Shown here in pieces: positions 7,399 through 13,791 of a stretch of DNA of 18,442 bases. Origin of the DNA: JBGSIZ01 sp041742255. GTDB lineage: Bacteria; Pseudomonadota; Alphaproteobacteria; Rhodobacterales; Rhodobacteraceae. The stretch is from contig JBGSIZ010000058.1 of assembly GCA_041742255.1 (NCBI GenBank), forward strand, positions 1-18,442, in the 5' to 3' direction. How positions within the stretch are numbered: position 1 is the stretch's first letter; every line of letters begins with the position of its first letter. Made by a program: the position numbers and the translations under genes. Below the pieces are notes generated by a model. The model did no database searches. It was given only the letters and a program-made list of their open reading frames with translations, and was not told the origin of the DNA.

Positions 7399-8744
7399 CC
7401 GATATGACCACTGGCGGTGCGTCCGCCCCGACCCGTCATTCGCTGATCGTGCCAGACGCCCGCACCCTGCGGCGCAACGCGGCAGAACTCAGGTTTCGCC
7501 TGTATGGCATGGTTGCCGTCGGCATCGCGATGTTGGCCCTCGTCGGGCTACTCAGCACGGTGTTTTACAACGGCATCTCGTCGTTCTCGCAGACATTTAT
7601 CCAGCTCGATATCTACCTCGACCCGGAAAAGCTGGACAAAACCGGTGAACGCAACGTCGAAGAAATCAGCAAGGTGTCCACATTTGGATACAAACCACTG
7701 ATTGAACAATCGTTCACGACAGCCTTTGAAAACCCGGAAATCGGGATTGAAGGGGTCTCGGCCAAAACCGCCGGTGAACTGATCTCCGAAGAGGCCTCGG
7801 CCGAACTGCGCCGCTATGTTCTGGCAAACCCGGACCAGATCGGCGAGACGATTTCGTTCGACTTCCTCGCCGGGGGCCGCATTGACGGCTATTACAAAGG
7901 CCGGGTCACTATGGAATCCGCGGCCATCGACAACAACGTGTCGCCCGAACAACTGCAACTGGCTGACCAGCTCAAGGCGGCTGGGCTGCTGGACACGCGG
8001 TTCAACTGGGGCTTCCTGACCAAGGCGGACGCGTCGGAAAACCGGCCCGAGGCTGCAGGGCTGGGCGTGGCGATCCTTGGCTCGCTTTACATGATGATCG
8101 TCGTTCTGGTGCTGTCCCTGCCCATCGGGGTGGCGGCGTCGATCTATCTGGAAGAATTTGCGCCGAAAAACTGGTTCACTGACATGATCGAGGTGAACAT
8201 TGCCAACCTCGCGGCGGTGCCGTCCATCGTGTTCGGGATCCTTGGCCTTGCGCTCTTTATCAACACGGTCGGTTTGCCAAAATCGGCACCGATTGTGGGG
8301 GGGCTGGTGCTGACGCTCATGACCTTGCCGACAATCATCATCGCCACGCGGGCCTCGCTCAAATCCGTGCCTCCATCCATCCGGGATGCGGCACTGGGGG
8401 TGGGCGCGTCCAAGATGCAGGCGGTTTTGCACCACGTCTTGCCGCTGGCGATGCCGGGTATCCTGACGGGCACGATCATCGGTTTGGCACAGGCGCTCGG
8501 TGAATCCGCGCCACTCCTCTTGATCGGCATGGTGGCCTTTGTCCGCGAATTCCCCGATGCGCCGCCCGAAGGGTTGTTTGACCCGGCCGCCGCCTTGCCG
8601 GTGCAGGTCTACAACTGGACCCAACGTGCCGACCCTGCGTTCGTCGAACGGGCGTCGGGTGCCATCATCGTGTTGCTTGCGTTCCTGCTGTTCATGAACG
8701 CCATAGCCATCATCCTGCGCCGCCGGTTCGAGCGTCGGTGGTAA
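7395..8744 (+). CDS. pstA: Phosphate ABC transporter permease PstA with DUF3333-type N-terminal domain
   Basis: This is the second permease of the Pst complex. The protein has 449 residues against about 296 in E. coli. The first membrane segment (about 36-60) is followed by a long hydrophilic region (about 60-230) predicted to face the periplasm. That matches the DUF3333 extension known from alphaproteobacterial PstA. The transport core starts near LGSLYMMIVVLVLSLPIGVA. Its EAA loop is AALGVGASKMQAVLHHVLPL at about 332-351, followed by GLAQALGESAPLLLIG. It starts inside the pstC stop (ATGA overlap), which implies translational coupling and equal stoichiometry of the two permeases. It ends in TAA just before the pstB ribosome binding site. 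Confidence 0.94.
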   Translation: MTDMTTGGASAPTRHSLIVPDARTLRRNAAELRFRLYGMVAVGIAMLALVGLLSTVFYNGISSFSQTFIQLDIYLDPEKLDKTGERNVEEISKVSTFGYKPLIEQSFTTAFENPEIGIEGVSAKTAGELISEEASAELRRYVLANPDQIGETISFDFLAGGRIDGYYKGRVTMESAAIDNNVSPEQLQLADQLKAAGLLDTRFNWGFLTKADASENRPEAAGLGVAILGSLYMMIVVLVLSLPIGVAASIYLEEFAPKNWFTDMIEVNIANLAAVPSIVFGILGLALFINTVGLPKSAPIVGGLVLTLMTLPTIIIATRASLKSVPPSIRDAALGVGASKMQAVLHHVLPLAMPGILTGTIIGLAQALGESAPLLLIGMVAFVREFPDAPPEGLFDPAAALPVQVYNWTQRADPAFVERASGAIIVLLAFLLFMNAIAIILRRRFERRW

Positions 8745-8761
8745 TAGGGAAGGGACCAAAA

Positions 8762-9559
8762 ATGAACGATATGCGGCTTATAGACAGAGCGGTGGACATG
8801 AAAGATACAAAAATTACGGCCCGCGACGTGCAGGTTTATTACGGTGACACCCACGCGATCAAATCGGTCAATGTGGACATCGCCGACAAGACCGTGACGG
8901 CCTTCATTGGCCCCTCGGGCTGTGGGAAATCCACATTCCTGCGGTGCCTGAACCGGATGAACGACACCATCGACATCTGCCGCGTCGAAGGGTCGATCCA
9001 GATCGACGGCGACGACATCTATGACAAGCGGGTGGACCCGGTCCAACTGCGGGCCAAGGTCGGGATGGTGTTCCAGAAGCCCAACCCGTTCCCCAAATCC
9101 ATCTATGACAACGTGGCCTACGGCCCCCGCATCCACGGGCTGGCCCGGTCCAAGACGGATCTGGACGAAATCGTGGAACGGGCACTGCGGCGCGGGGCCA
9201 TCTGGGACGAGGTCAAGGACCGGCTCCAATCGCCCGGCACCGGCCTGTCGGGTGGTCAGCAGCAGCGGTTGTGCATCGCACGCGCCGTTGCCACCGAACC
9301 CGAAGTGTTGCTGATGGACGAACCCTGTTCGGCGCTCGACCCCATCGCCACCGCTCAGGTCGAGGAATTGATCGACGAACTGCGTCAAAGCTATTCGGTG
9401 GTCATCGTGACCCACTCGATGCAACAAGCGGCCCGCGTCAGCCAGAAAACCGCGTTCTTCCATCTGGGAAGCCTCGTGGAATTCGGCGAAACCGGAAAGA
9501 TTTTCACCAACCCCGAAGACCCCCGCACGGAAAGCTATATTTCCGGCCGGATCGGGTAA
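8762..9559 (+). CDS. pstB: Phosphate ABC transporter ATP-binding protein PstB
   Basis: This is the ATPase that powers phosphate import. The 265-residue product has every ABC motif intact: Walker A GPSGCGKST (50-58), the Q-loop in GMVFQKPNPFPKS, signature LSGGQQQRLCIARA (162-175), Walker B VLLMDEP (182-188) followed by CSALDP, and the H-loop in VTHSMQQA. The Pst-specific sequence FLRCLNRMND after Walker A supports PstB over other ABC ATPases. I chose the ATG at 8762 because AAGGGA (8750-8755) sits six bases upstream. A GTG at 8738 is in frame but overlaps pstA and lacks such a site. Met13 would be a further alternative, since the conserved region begins only near residue 17. Confidence 0.95.
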   Translation: MNDMRLIDRAVDMKDTKITARDVQVYYGDTHAIKSVNVDIADKTVTAFIGPSGCGKSTFLRCLNRMNDTIDICRVEGSIQIDGDDIYDKRVDPVQLRAKVGMVFQKPNPFPKSIYDNVAYGPRIHGLARSKTDLDEIVERALRRGAIWDEVKDRLQSPGTGLSGGQQQRLCIARAVATEPEVLLMDEPCSALDPIATAQVEELIDELRQSYSVVIVTHSMQQAARVSQKTAFFHLGSLVEFGETGKIFTNPEDPRTESYISGRIG

Positions 9560-9572
9560 GGAGCACCAAACC

Positions 9573-10283
9573 ATGGGCGAACAACACATCGCATCGGCCT
9601 ACGATCGCGATCTCGAGGCCATTCAGGCGCTCGTGGTCAAAATGGGTGGCATCGTCGAGGCCGCAATCCTTGACGGGGCCGTCTCGCTGGAAACCCGCGA
9701 CGTTGAACTGGCGGAAAAAGTGCGCGAAGGCGACAAGGCCGTGGACCTGCTGGAACAGCGGATCAACGAAGAGGCGGCGCGCACGATTGCTCTGCGCGCG
9801 CCGGTGTCCAAGGATTTGCGGACGATCTTGACCGTGCTGCGTATCGCCGCCAGCCTTGAGCGGGTCGGCGACTATGCCAAGAACATGGCCAAACGGACCT
9901 CGGTTCTGGCGGAAATGAAGCCGATCGTGGGACCGGACGCCGCCTTGCGCCGGATGGCCCGCGAAGTGCAGGGGATGCTCAAGGACACGCTGGACGCCTT
10001 TATCCACCGCAACGCCGAACTGGCCGAGGATGTGCGCCAGCGCGACCACGATGTGGACCAGATGTATAACGCGCTGTTCCGGGAATTCCTGACCTTCATG
10101 CTCGAGGATCCGCGCAACATCACGGCTTGTATGCACCTGCACTTTATCGCCAAAAACATCGAACGGATGGGCGATCTTGTGACCAATATGGCCGAACAGG
10201 TGATCTACCTTGAAACCGGCGAAATGCCCGAAGAGGCACGGCGCAAGGGTGACACCACGTCCTATTCCACCGGGATCGAATAA
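9573..10283 (+). CDS. phoU: Phosphate signalling complex protein PhoU
   Basis: PhoU links the Pst transporter to PhoR and keeps the Pho response off when phosphate is sufficient. The 236-residue protein has the typical size and the two repeated three-helix PhoU domains. Each contains the E/DxxxD-type metal-cluster motif: LERVGDYAKNMAKR in the first half and NIERMGDLVTNMAEQ in the second. AAGGAG at 9558-9563 gives a good ribosome binding site nine bases before the start. The gene lies 13 bases after pstB and three bases before phoB, so it is part of the pst transcript. Confidence 0.95.
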   Translation: MGEQHIASAYDRDLEAIQALVVKMGGIVEAAILDGAVSLETRDVELAEKVREGDKAVDLLEQRINEEAARTIALRAPVSKDLRTILTVLRIAASLERVGDYAKNMAKRTSVLAEMKPIVGPDAALRRMAREVQGMLKDTLDAFIHRNAELAEDVRQRDHDVDQMYNALFREFLTFMLEDPRNITACMHLHFIAKNIERMGDLVTNMAEQVIYLETGEMPEEARRKGDTTSYSTGIE

Positions 10284-10286
10284 TTC

Positions 10287-10976
10287 ATGAATATGCCTGC
10301 ACCGCACATCCTCGTGGTGGATGACGAAGCCGCCCAACGCGAGGTTCTGACCTACAACCTGACCGCCGAAGGTTTTCGCACGTCGCAGGCTTCCAACGGC
10401 GAAGAGGCCCTGTTGATCGTGGGCGAGGACCAGCCGGATGTGATCGTGCTGGATTGGATGATGCCCAACGTGTCGGGGATCGAGGTATGCCGCCAGTTGA
10501 AAACGCGGCCAGAAACCCGGTCTATCCCGATCATCATGCTGTCGGCGCGCAGCGAGGAAGTGGACCGCGTGCGCGGCCTTGAAACCGGGGCGGATGACTA
10601 TGTGGTCAAACCCTATTCGGTGACCGAACTTCTGGCGCGGGTGCGGTCGCAACTGCGCCGGGTGCGGCCCTCCACCGTGGGGCAGATCCTTGCGTTCGAG
10701 GATATCACGCTCGACAGCGACAGCCACCGCGTGGCGCGCGGCGAACAGCCCGTGAAACTGGGCCCGACCGAGTTTCGCCTGCTGTCCACCCTGATGGAAA
10801 AACCGGGCCGGGTCTGGTCGCGGGACCAATTGCTGGACCGGGTCTGGGGGCGCGACATCTACGTCGATACGCGCACGGTTGACGTGCATGTGGGCCGCCT
10901 GCGCAAGGCGCTCACGGTGCATGGCGGCAGCGATCCGGTGCGGACGGTGCGCGGGGCAGGGTATTCGCTCGGCTGA
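10287..10976 (+). CDS. phoB: Phosphate regulon response regulator PhoB
   Basis: This is an OmpR-family response regulator of 229 residues. The receiver domain has the acidic pair Asp12/Asp13, phospho-acceptor Asp56 in VLDWMMP, a serine in IIMLSARSEE and a lysine in YVVKPYS. The C-terminal winged-helix domain shows LGPTEFRLLSTLMEKPGRVW and TVDVHVGRLRKAL. Phosphorylated PhoB should bind the Pho box at 4704-4743. Its position as last gene of the pst operon, separated from its partner phoR by six genes, would make it autoregulated through that box. No good Shine-Dalgarno precedes ATG 10287 (Met3 is an alternative), so translation may depend on coupling with phoU. It is convergent with the next gene at five bases. 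Confidence 0.95.
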   Translation: MNMPAPHILVVDDEAAQREVLTYNLTAEGFRTSQASNGEEALLIVGEDQPDVIVLDWMMPNVSGIEVCRQLKTRPETRSIPIIMLSARSEEVDRVRGLETGADDYVVKPYSVTELLARVRSQLRRVRPSTVGQILAFEDITLDSDSHRVARGEQPVKLGPTEFRLLSTLMEKPGRVWSRDQLLDRVWGRDIYVDTRTVDVHVGRLRKALTVHGGSDPVRTVRGAGYSLG

Positions 10977-10981
10977 ACGGC

Positions 10982-11380
10982 CTACTCGATGAACACCAAC
11001 CGGCCCACGGTGTTTCCGGCACCCTCGGGTCCGGCACAGTTCATGTCATACAGATTGCTGTCCTGTATCAACTCGGCACCGCCCACCACGACGGACGTCT
11101 TGTTGGATTGCGGGCGGCAATAGCCCTTGTTCACACCAGATTTGACGCCGCCCAGACTACCGGGTTCGTCGCCTGTCACCTTGTCCGTGCGGCTGTCCAT
11201 GGTAAACGCCTGTTGCCCGGTAAACTGCACCGATGACACGGTTTTTTGGGACCAATCCAGCTTTGACACGATCATATAAGGGATCGGGACCACGGCGTTG
11301 CCCACCGGCGTCTTGCACACATCCGGGGCAAGACAGGTGATGACGGCTTGTTTTCCACTGTTTCGGGCGGCTGAATGCAT
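10982..11380 (-). CDS. DUF4150 / PAAR-like domain protein (type VI secretion associated)
   Basis: The 132-residue product matches the DUF4150 (Tox-PAAR-like) family. The visible hallmarks are APDVCKTPVGNAVVPIPY near residue 20, KVTGDEPGSLGGVKSGVNKG in the middle, and LYDMNCAG near the end. PAAR-like proteins form the sharp tip on the VgrG spike of type VI secretion systems, and often carry a toxin domain at the C-terminus. Here the protein ends right after the PAAR-like domain, so it would be a tip or adaptor without its own toxin. It starts three bases after the DUF2169 stop, so the two form an operon. Downstream lies only phoB on the opposite strand. No vgrG or other type VI gene is visible in the window. 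Confidence 0.8.
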   Translation of the reverse strand: MHSAARNSGKQAVITCLAPDVCKTPVGNAVVPIPYMIVSKLDWSQKTVSSVQFTGQQAFTMDSRTDKVTGDEPGSLGGVKSGVNKGYCRPQSNKTSVVVGGAELIQDSNLYDMNCAGPEGAGNTVGRLVFIE

Positions 11381-11383
11381 GGT

Positions 11384-12400
11384 CTATCCCCGGATAATGT
11401 CGGTGTTACGCCACTGGTCACGATTGGTCAGAACTACCCGCCACAACAGCGTGATGGTGACGGCACCGTCGTCGATCCGGTCAATGTCCAGATCAATGGT
11501 GTCCAGCAGCATGGGAACCGTGTCGGCAGCAGGATCGGTCAGCGACCGAACCGCCAGCTGGGCGGCGGGCAACCGGATTTCCACGGTGGGCGATGCATGC
11601 GACACGCCGGTCAGAACTATCGCCTCGCCACCGATCAACCCATGGGCGATCTGCAACCGGGGATGGGCGCAATTCCAAAACCCAAGATCGTAATCGCGGG
11701 GCATCCGGGGGTGGCGGTCGCGCGCCCATGTGGCGTCAAAGGTGCCCGCGCGGGCGCGACGGGGCAACCACGCCTTTGGCATAGGCATCGTTCCATGAAC
11801 GGCCATGGGGGCGAACGGTCGGGCATCCATAAACTCGGCCAGCAATCCGATTTGCGGGGCAGGGAACATGTCACGGCCCTTTGCGGCGTCTTCGGTCATA
11901 TATCCTGTGCCGGCCGGGTTCTGCTCGAAATAGGTGGTGACGTCGCCCACCGTGCAGGCCCCACCATAGGCAAGCGCATAGGTCAACGGGACCGCGGCCA
12001 CCTTGTCCGGGGCGGACAGGCTCCAGCGGCGCAGGCCGTGGGTCCAAACAGCAGGGCCACGCACCTGAAACCCATATGTGACAATATCGGCAATAGACAC
12101 GGTCACGGGCCAGTCGCGCATCGGATCGGCCTTGGGCGACCGGGCATGGCCGCGCACGATGACATCGGTCTTGGGCTTTGCGGGGGCGATGTCCTGTTCG
12201 TGCAACAGCGGCGACGTGGCAGGATCACCGGAAAACACATCAACAAGCGCCAGAGGGTCCGGCACCGGACGGGCGCGACACTGGCCATCGGCCGTCAAAT
12301 CAAACTGGGCCTTGGCCACCACCACACCAACTTCGGTATCGTCGGTGTGCCAATGGGAAAATCCCATATGCGCAAGGGGAAGGGTGGTTGTGATCTTCAT
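11384..12400 (-). CDS. DUF2169 domain protein (type VI secretion effector-associated)
   Basis: The product has 338 residues from Met at 12400. I assign DUF2169 from the N-terminal pattern (DDTEVGVVVAKAQFDL followed by LVDVF) and from LTYALAYGG, the central Tyr/Pro/Gly-rich part and WARDRHPRMPRDYD with DLGFWNCAHPRLQI. DUF2169 genes occur with DUF4150 (PAAR-like) and VgrG genes in type VI secretion clusters, where they are thought to help load effectors; the molecular role is not settled. A GTG at 12439 would add 13 residues (WVFHERHRFAG) that do not look family-like. No strong ribosome binding site is evident for either start. The gene is divergent from the LuxR-type regulator, with 192 bases between them. 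Confidence 0.75.
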   Translation of the reverse strand: MKITTTLPLAHMGFSHWHTDDTEVGVVVAKAQFDLTADGQCRARPVPDPLALVDVFSGDPATSPLLHEQDIAPAKPKTDVIVRGHARSPKADPMRDWPVTVSIADIVTYGFQVRGPAVWTHGLRRWSLSAPDKVAAVPLTYALAYGGACTVGDVTTYFEQNPAGTGYMTEDAAKGRDMFPAPQIGLLAEFMDARPFAPMAVHGTMPMPKAWLPRRARAGTFDATWARDRHPRMPRDYDLGFWNCAHPRLQIAHGLIGGEAIVLTGVSHASPTVEIRLPAAQLAVRSLTDPAADTVPMLLDTIDLDIDRIDDGAVTITLLWRVVLTNRDQWRNTDIIRG

Positions 12401-12513
12401 GCCTGCAAACCGATGACGTTCATGAAACACCCACAACACTGTGGCATAAACCTATGATTGAACGGGCAGATTGTAAACGCCGATGGCTGGCACCGGGCAA
12501 AAGTAATAATGCG

Positions 12514-12529
12514 CATAATCAGTATTATG
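12514..12529. promoter_or_regulatory. AT-rich perfect palindrome upstream of the luxR-type gene
   Basis: CATAAT at 12514-12519 and ATTATG at 12524-12529 are exact inverted copies around CAGT. The site lies in a distinctly AT-rich stretch (about 12500-12540) inside the 192-base divergent gap between the DUF2169 gene and the LuxR-type gene. An adjacent ATGCGCAT at 12509-12516 is also palindromic. It could be an operator for the neighbouring regulator or part of a -10 region; it does not resemble the classic lux box. Confidence 0.4.
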
Positions 12530-12592
12530 TTAAATAGACACGAACCAAACCCAACCCACAAAGACTTTTTGCCAAATGGTCAAGGATTTGCA

Positions 12593-13384
12593 ATGCTTGG
12601 CGCGCAGCCTCACTTGTCAGGATATCCCGTGGCCCCGTTGACCGCACACCTTGCCGCTTTGACCAATGCACAGTCGGTGGAAACCCTCTGGACGCTGCAT
12701 ACGGCGCATATGGCAGGTTTTGGCTTTGACCGTTTGATCTACGGGTTCACGCGGTATCGGACGTCCAGTTCGCTGGGCGATCCACAGGATTGGGTTATCC
12801 TGACCACGCACGATCCTGAATACATGCGACAATTTCTGGACGAAGGGTTGTATTGGCACGCACCCATGGTCCGCTGGGCGCTGGAAAACGACGGCGCGTG
12901 TTCGTGGCGCTGGATGGAGGATATGGCGCGCGCCACCGATCTTGCGCCATCTGAACGACGTGTCGCGGAATTCAACCTCAAGATGGGCGTGACAGCGGGC
13001 TACACGGTCAGTTTCCGGTCGGTATCGGCGCGGTCCAAAGGGGCCATCGCGCTGACGGGCAAACCGGGGATGACGCAGGACGCGGTGGAACAGGTCTGGG
13101 TGCAGCATGGCGAAGATATCATCGTCGCCAACAACGTGTTTCACCTGAAATTGCTGACCCTGCCCTACTCTGGCGCGCGGCACCTGACCAACCGCCAGCG
13201 TGAGGTGCTGCAATGGGTCGGCGACGGCAAAACCACGCAAGACATCGCCCTTTTGATGGGTCTGACGGCGGCCACGATCGAAAAACACCTGCGGCTGGCG
13301 CGGGACGCGCTCGACGTGGAAACCACCGCCCAAGCCGTTCTAAAGGCTGCATTTTATAACCAGATGTTCATTCTGGACGTCTGA
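12593..13384 (+). CDS. LuxR-family regulator with autoinducer-binding-type domain (LuxR solo)
   Basis: The 263-residue protein has an N-terminal autoinducer-binding-type domain (about residues 20-165) and a C-terminal GerE helix-turn-helix (about 198-258) with LTNRQREVLQWVGDGKTTQD and TAATIEKHLRLARDAL. By eye, TraR Trp57/Tyr61/Asp70/Pro71 correspond to Tyr77/Phe81/Ala90/Pro91 (DPEYMRQF and WHAPMV). The aspartate that holds the acyl-homoserine lactone amide is therefore replaced by alanine, while Trp105 in CSWRW probably matches TraR Trp85. No luxI is in the window. I chose ATG 12593 because AAGGA (12582-12586) sits six bases upstream. The frame continues back to about 12458, but that part is AT-rich, promoter-like and not family-like. 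Confidence 0.88.
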   Translation: MLGAQPHLSGYPVAPLTAHLAALTNAQSVETLWTLHTAHMAGFGFDRLIYGFTRYRTSSSLGDPQDWVILTTHDPEYMRQFLDEGLYWHAPMVRWALENDGACSWRWMEDMARATDLAPSERRVAEFNLKMGVTAGYTVSFRSVSARSKGAIALTGKPGMTQDAVEQVWVQHGEDIIVANNVFHLKLLTLPYSGARHLTNRQREVLQWVGDGKTTQDIALLMGLTAATIEKHLRLARDALDVETTAQAVLKAAFYNQMFILDV

Positions 13385-13447
13385 CGGTTAAGGCTGCCGC
13401 CTGCAACAATCACAAATGTGACGTAAGGGGAAACCTAATATCCTGTC

Positions 13448-13490
13448 GTCAGGGTCGGGTATACCTGACTTTCATGACGCGGCGTCATTT
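13448..13490 (+). terminator. Possible terminator hairpins after the luxR-type gene
   Basis: GTCAGG (13448-13453) pairs with CCTGAC (13464-13469), followed by TTT. Directly after it, ATGACG-CGG-CGTCAT (13474-13488) forms a second perfect stem followed by TT. They lie 63 bases after the stop of the luxR-type gene. Both T runs are short, so termination strength is uncertain. Confidence 0.35.
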
Positions 13491-13503
13491 GGCACTCTGA
13501 CCA

Positions 13504-13724
13504 TGTTCCGTGAGTGGTGGCCTAGGGCCAGGGAACAGCGGATCGGAACCCCTGCGATTACAGGGCCCTTCCGGACCGACCGGGAAACCGGACGCTGGTT
13601 CTGTCCGGGTTTGTCCCGGGTGGGCCAGCACCCAAATCGGTGCGCATGTCCTCATCCCATCCCCGGAGGCGCATTGATCGCGCGGCGCTGCGTTCTCCCG
13701 ATGCAGCGCCGCCATTTGGGCGGC
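13504..13724 (+). ncRNA. Candidate structured RNA (consecutive stem-loops), unassigned
   Basis: Consecutive foldable elements are readable. TGTTCC (13504) pairs with GGAACA (13532), enclosing TGGCC-TAG-GGCCA. GGATCGGAA (13540) pairs with TTCCGGACC (13569) with one mismatch and one G-U pair, enclosing CCCTG-cgatta-CAGGG. CCGG-GAAA-CCGG follows at 13580-13591. GCTGG (13594) pairs with CCAGC (13625), enclosing CCGGG/CCCGG. Finally GCGGCGCTGC (13682) pairs with GCAGCGCCGC (13703). No promoter was identified, and the strand is a guess. GC-rich DNA forms hairpins easily, so conservation or RNA evidence would be decisive. Confidence 0.3.
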
Positions 13725-13734
13725 ATCCGCACAA

Positions 13735-13767
13735 ACAAAAACCGGCCGCACATTTCTGCACGACCGG
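13735..13767 (-). terminator. Rho-independent terminator of rpsB-tsf
   Basis: Read on the minus strand, CCGGTCGTGCA and TGTGCGGCCGG form a fully paired 11-bp stem (with three G-U pairs) around a GAAA tetraloop, followed by TTTTTG. It lies 24 bases after the tsf stop. On the plus strand the three G-U pairs become mismatches, so the structure is strand-specific. Confidence 0.88.
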
Positions 13768-13791
13768 CTTATTTTTTGTGAAACCAGTGGC

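Larger units (their letters stand above)
13385..13791. other. 407-base gene-free region between luxR-type gene and tsf, rich in stem-loops
   Basis: No convincing protein gene is present: short open frames on both strands have no ribosome binding site and no family features. The first part holds TCACA-AA-TGTGA (13410-13421) and two short hairpins. The middle and end hold a chain of nested stem-loops (13504-13724) and the tsf terminator. I looked for hallmarks of tmRNA, RNase P RNA, SRP RNA and 6S RNA and recognised none. A structured small RNA is possible. Confidence 0.5.

Noticed and set aside
11375..12457. Plus-strand open frame opposite the DUF2169 gene
   Set aside because: Gly/His/Arg-rich antisense translation; the minus-strand protein has family motifs.
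12458..12592. 45-residue N-terminal extension of the LuxR-type protein from a TTG
   Set aside because: The stretch is AT-rich and promoter-like, and ATG 12593 has a well-spaced AAGGA.
13504..13724. Known housekeeping RNA (tmRNA, RNase P RNA, SRP RNA, 6S RNA)
   Set aside because: None of the conserved sequence marks that I know for these RNAs could be found; it is kept only as an unassigned candidate.
13503..13781. 92-residue plus-strand open frame in the luxR-tsf gap
   Set aside because: It runs through the stem-loops and the tsf terminator, has no ribosome binding site and no recognisable domain.
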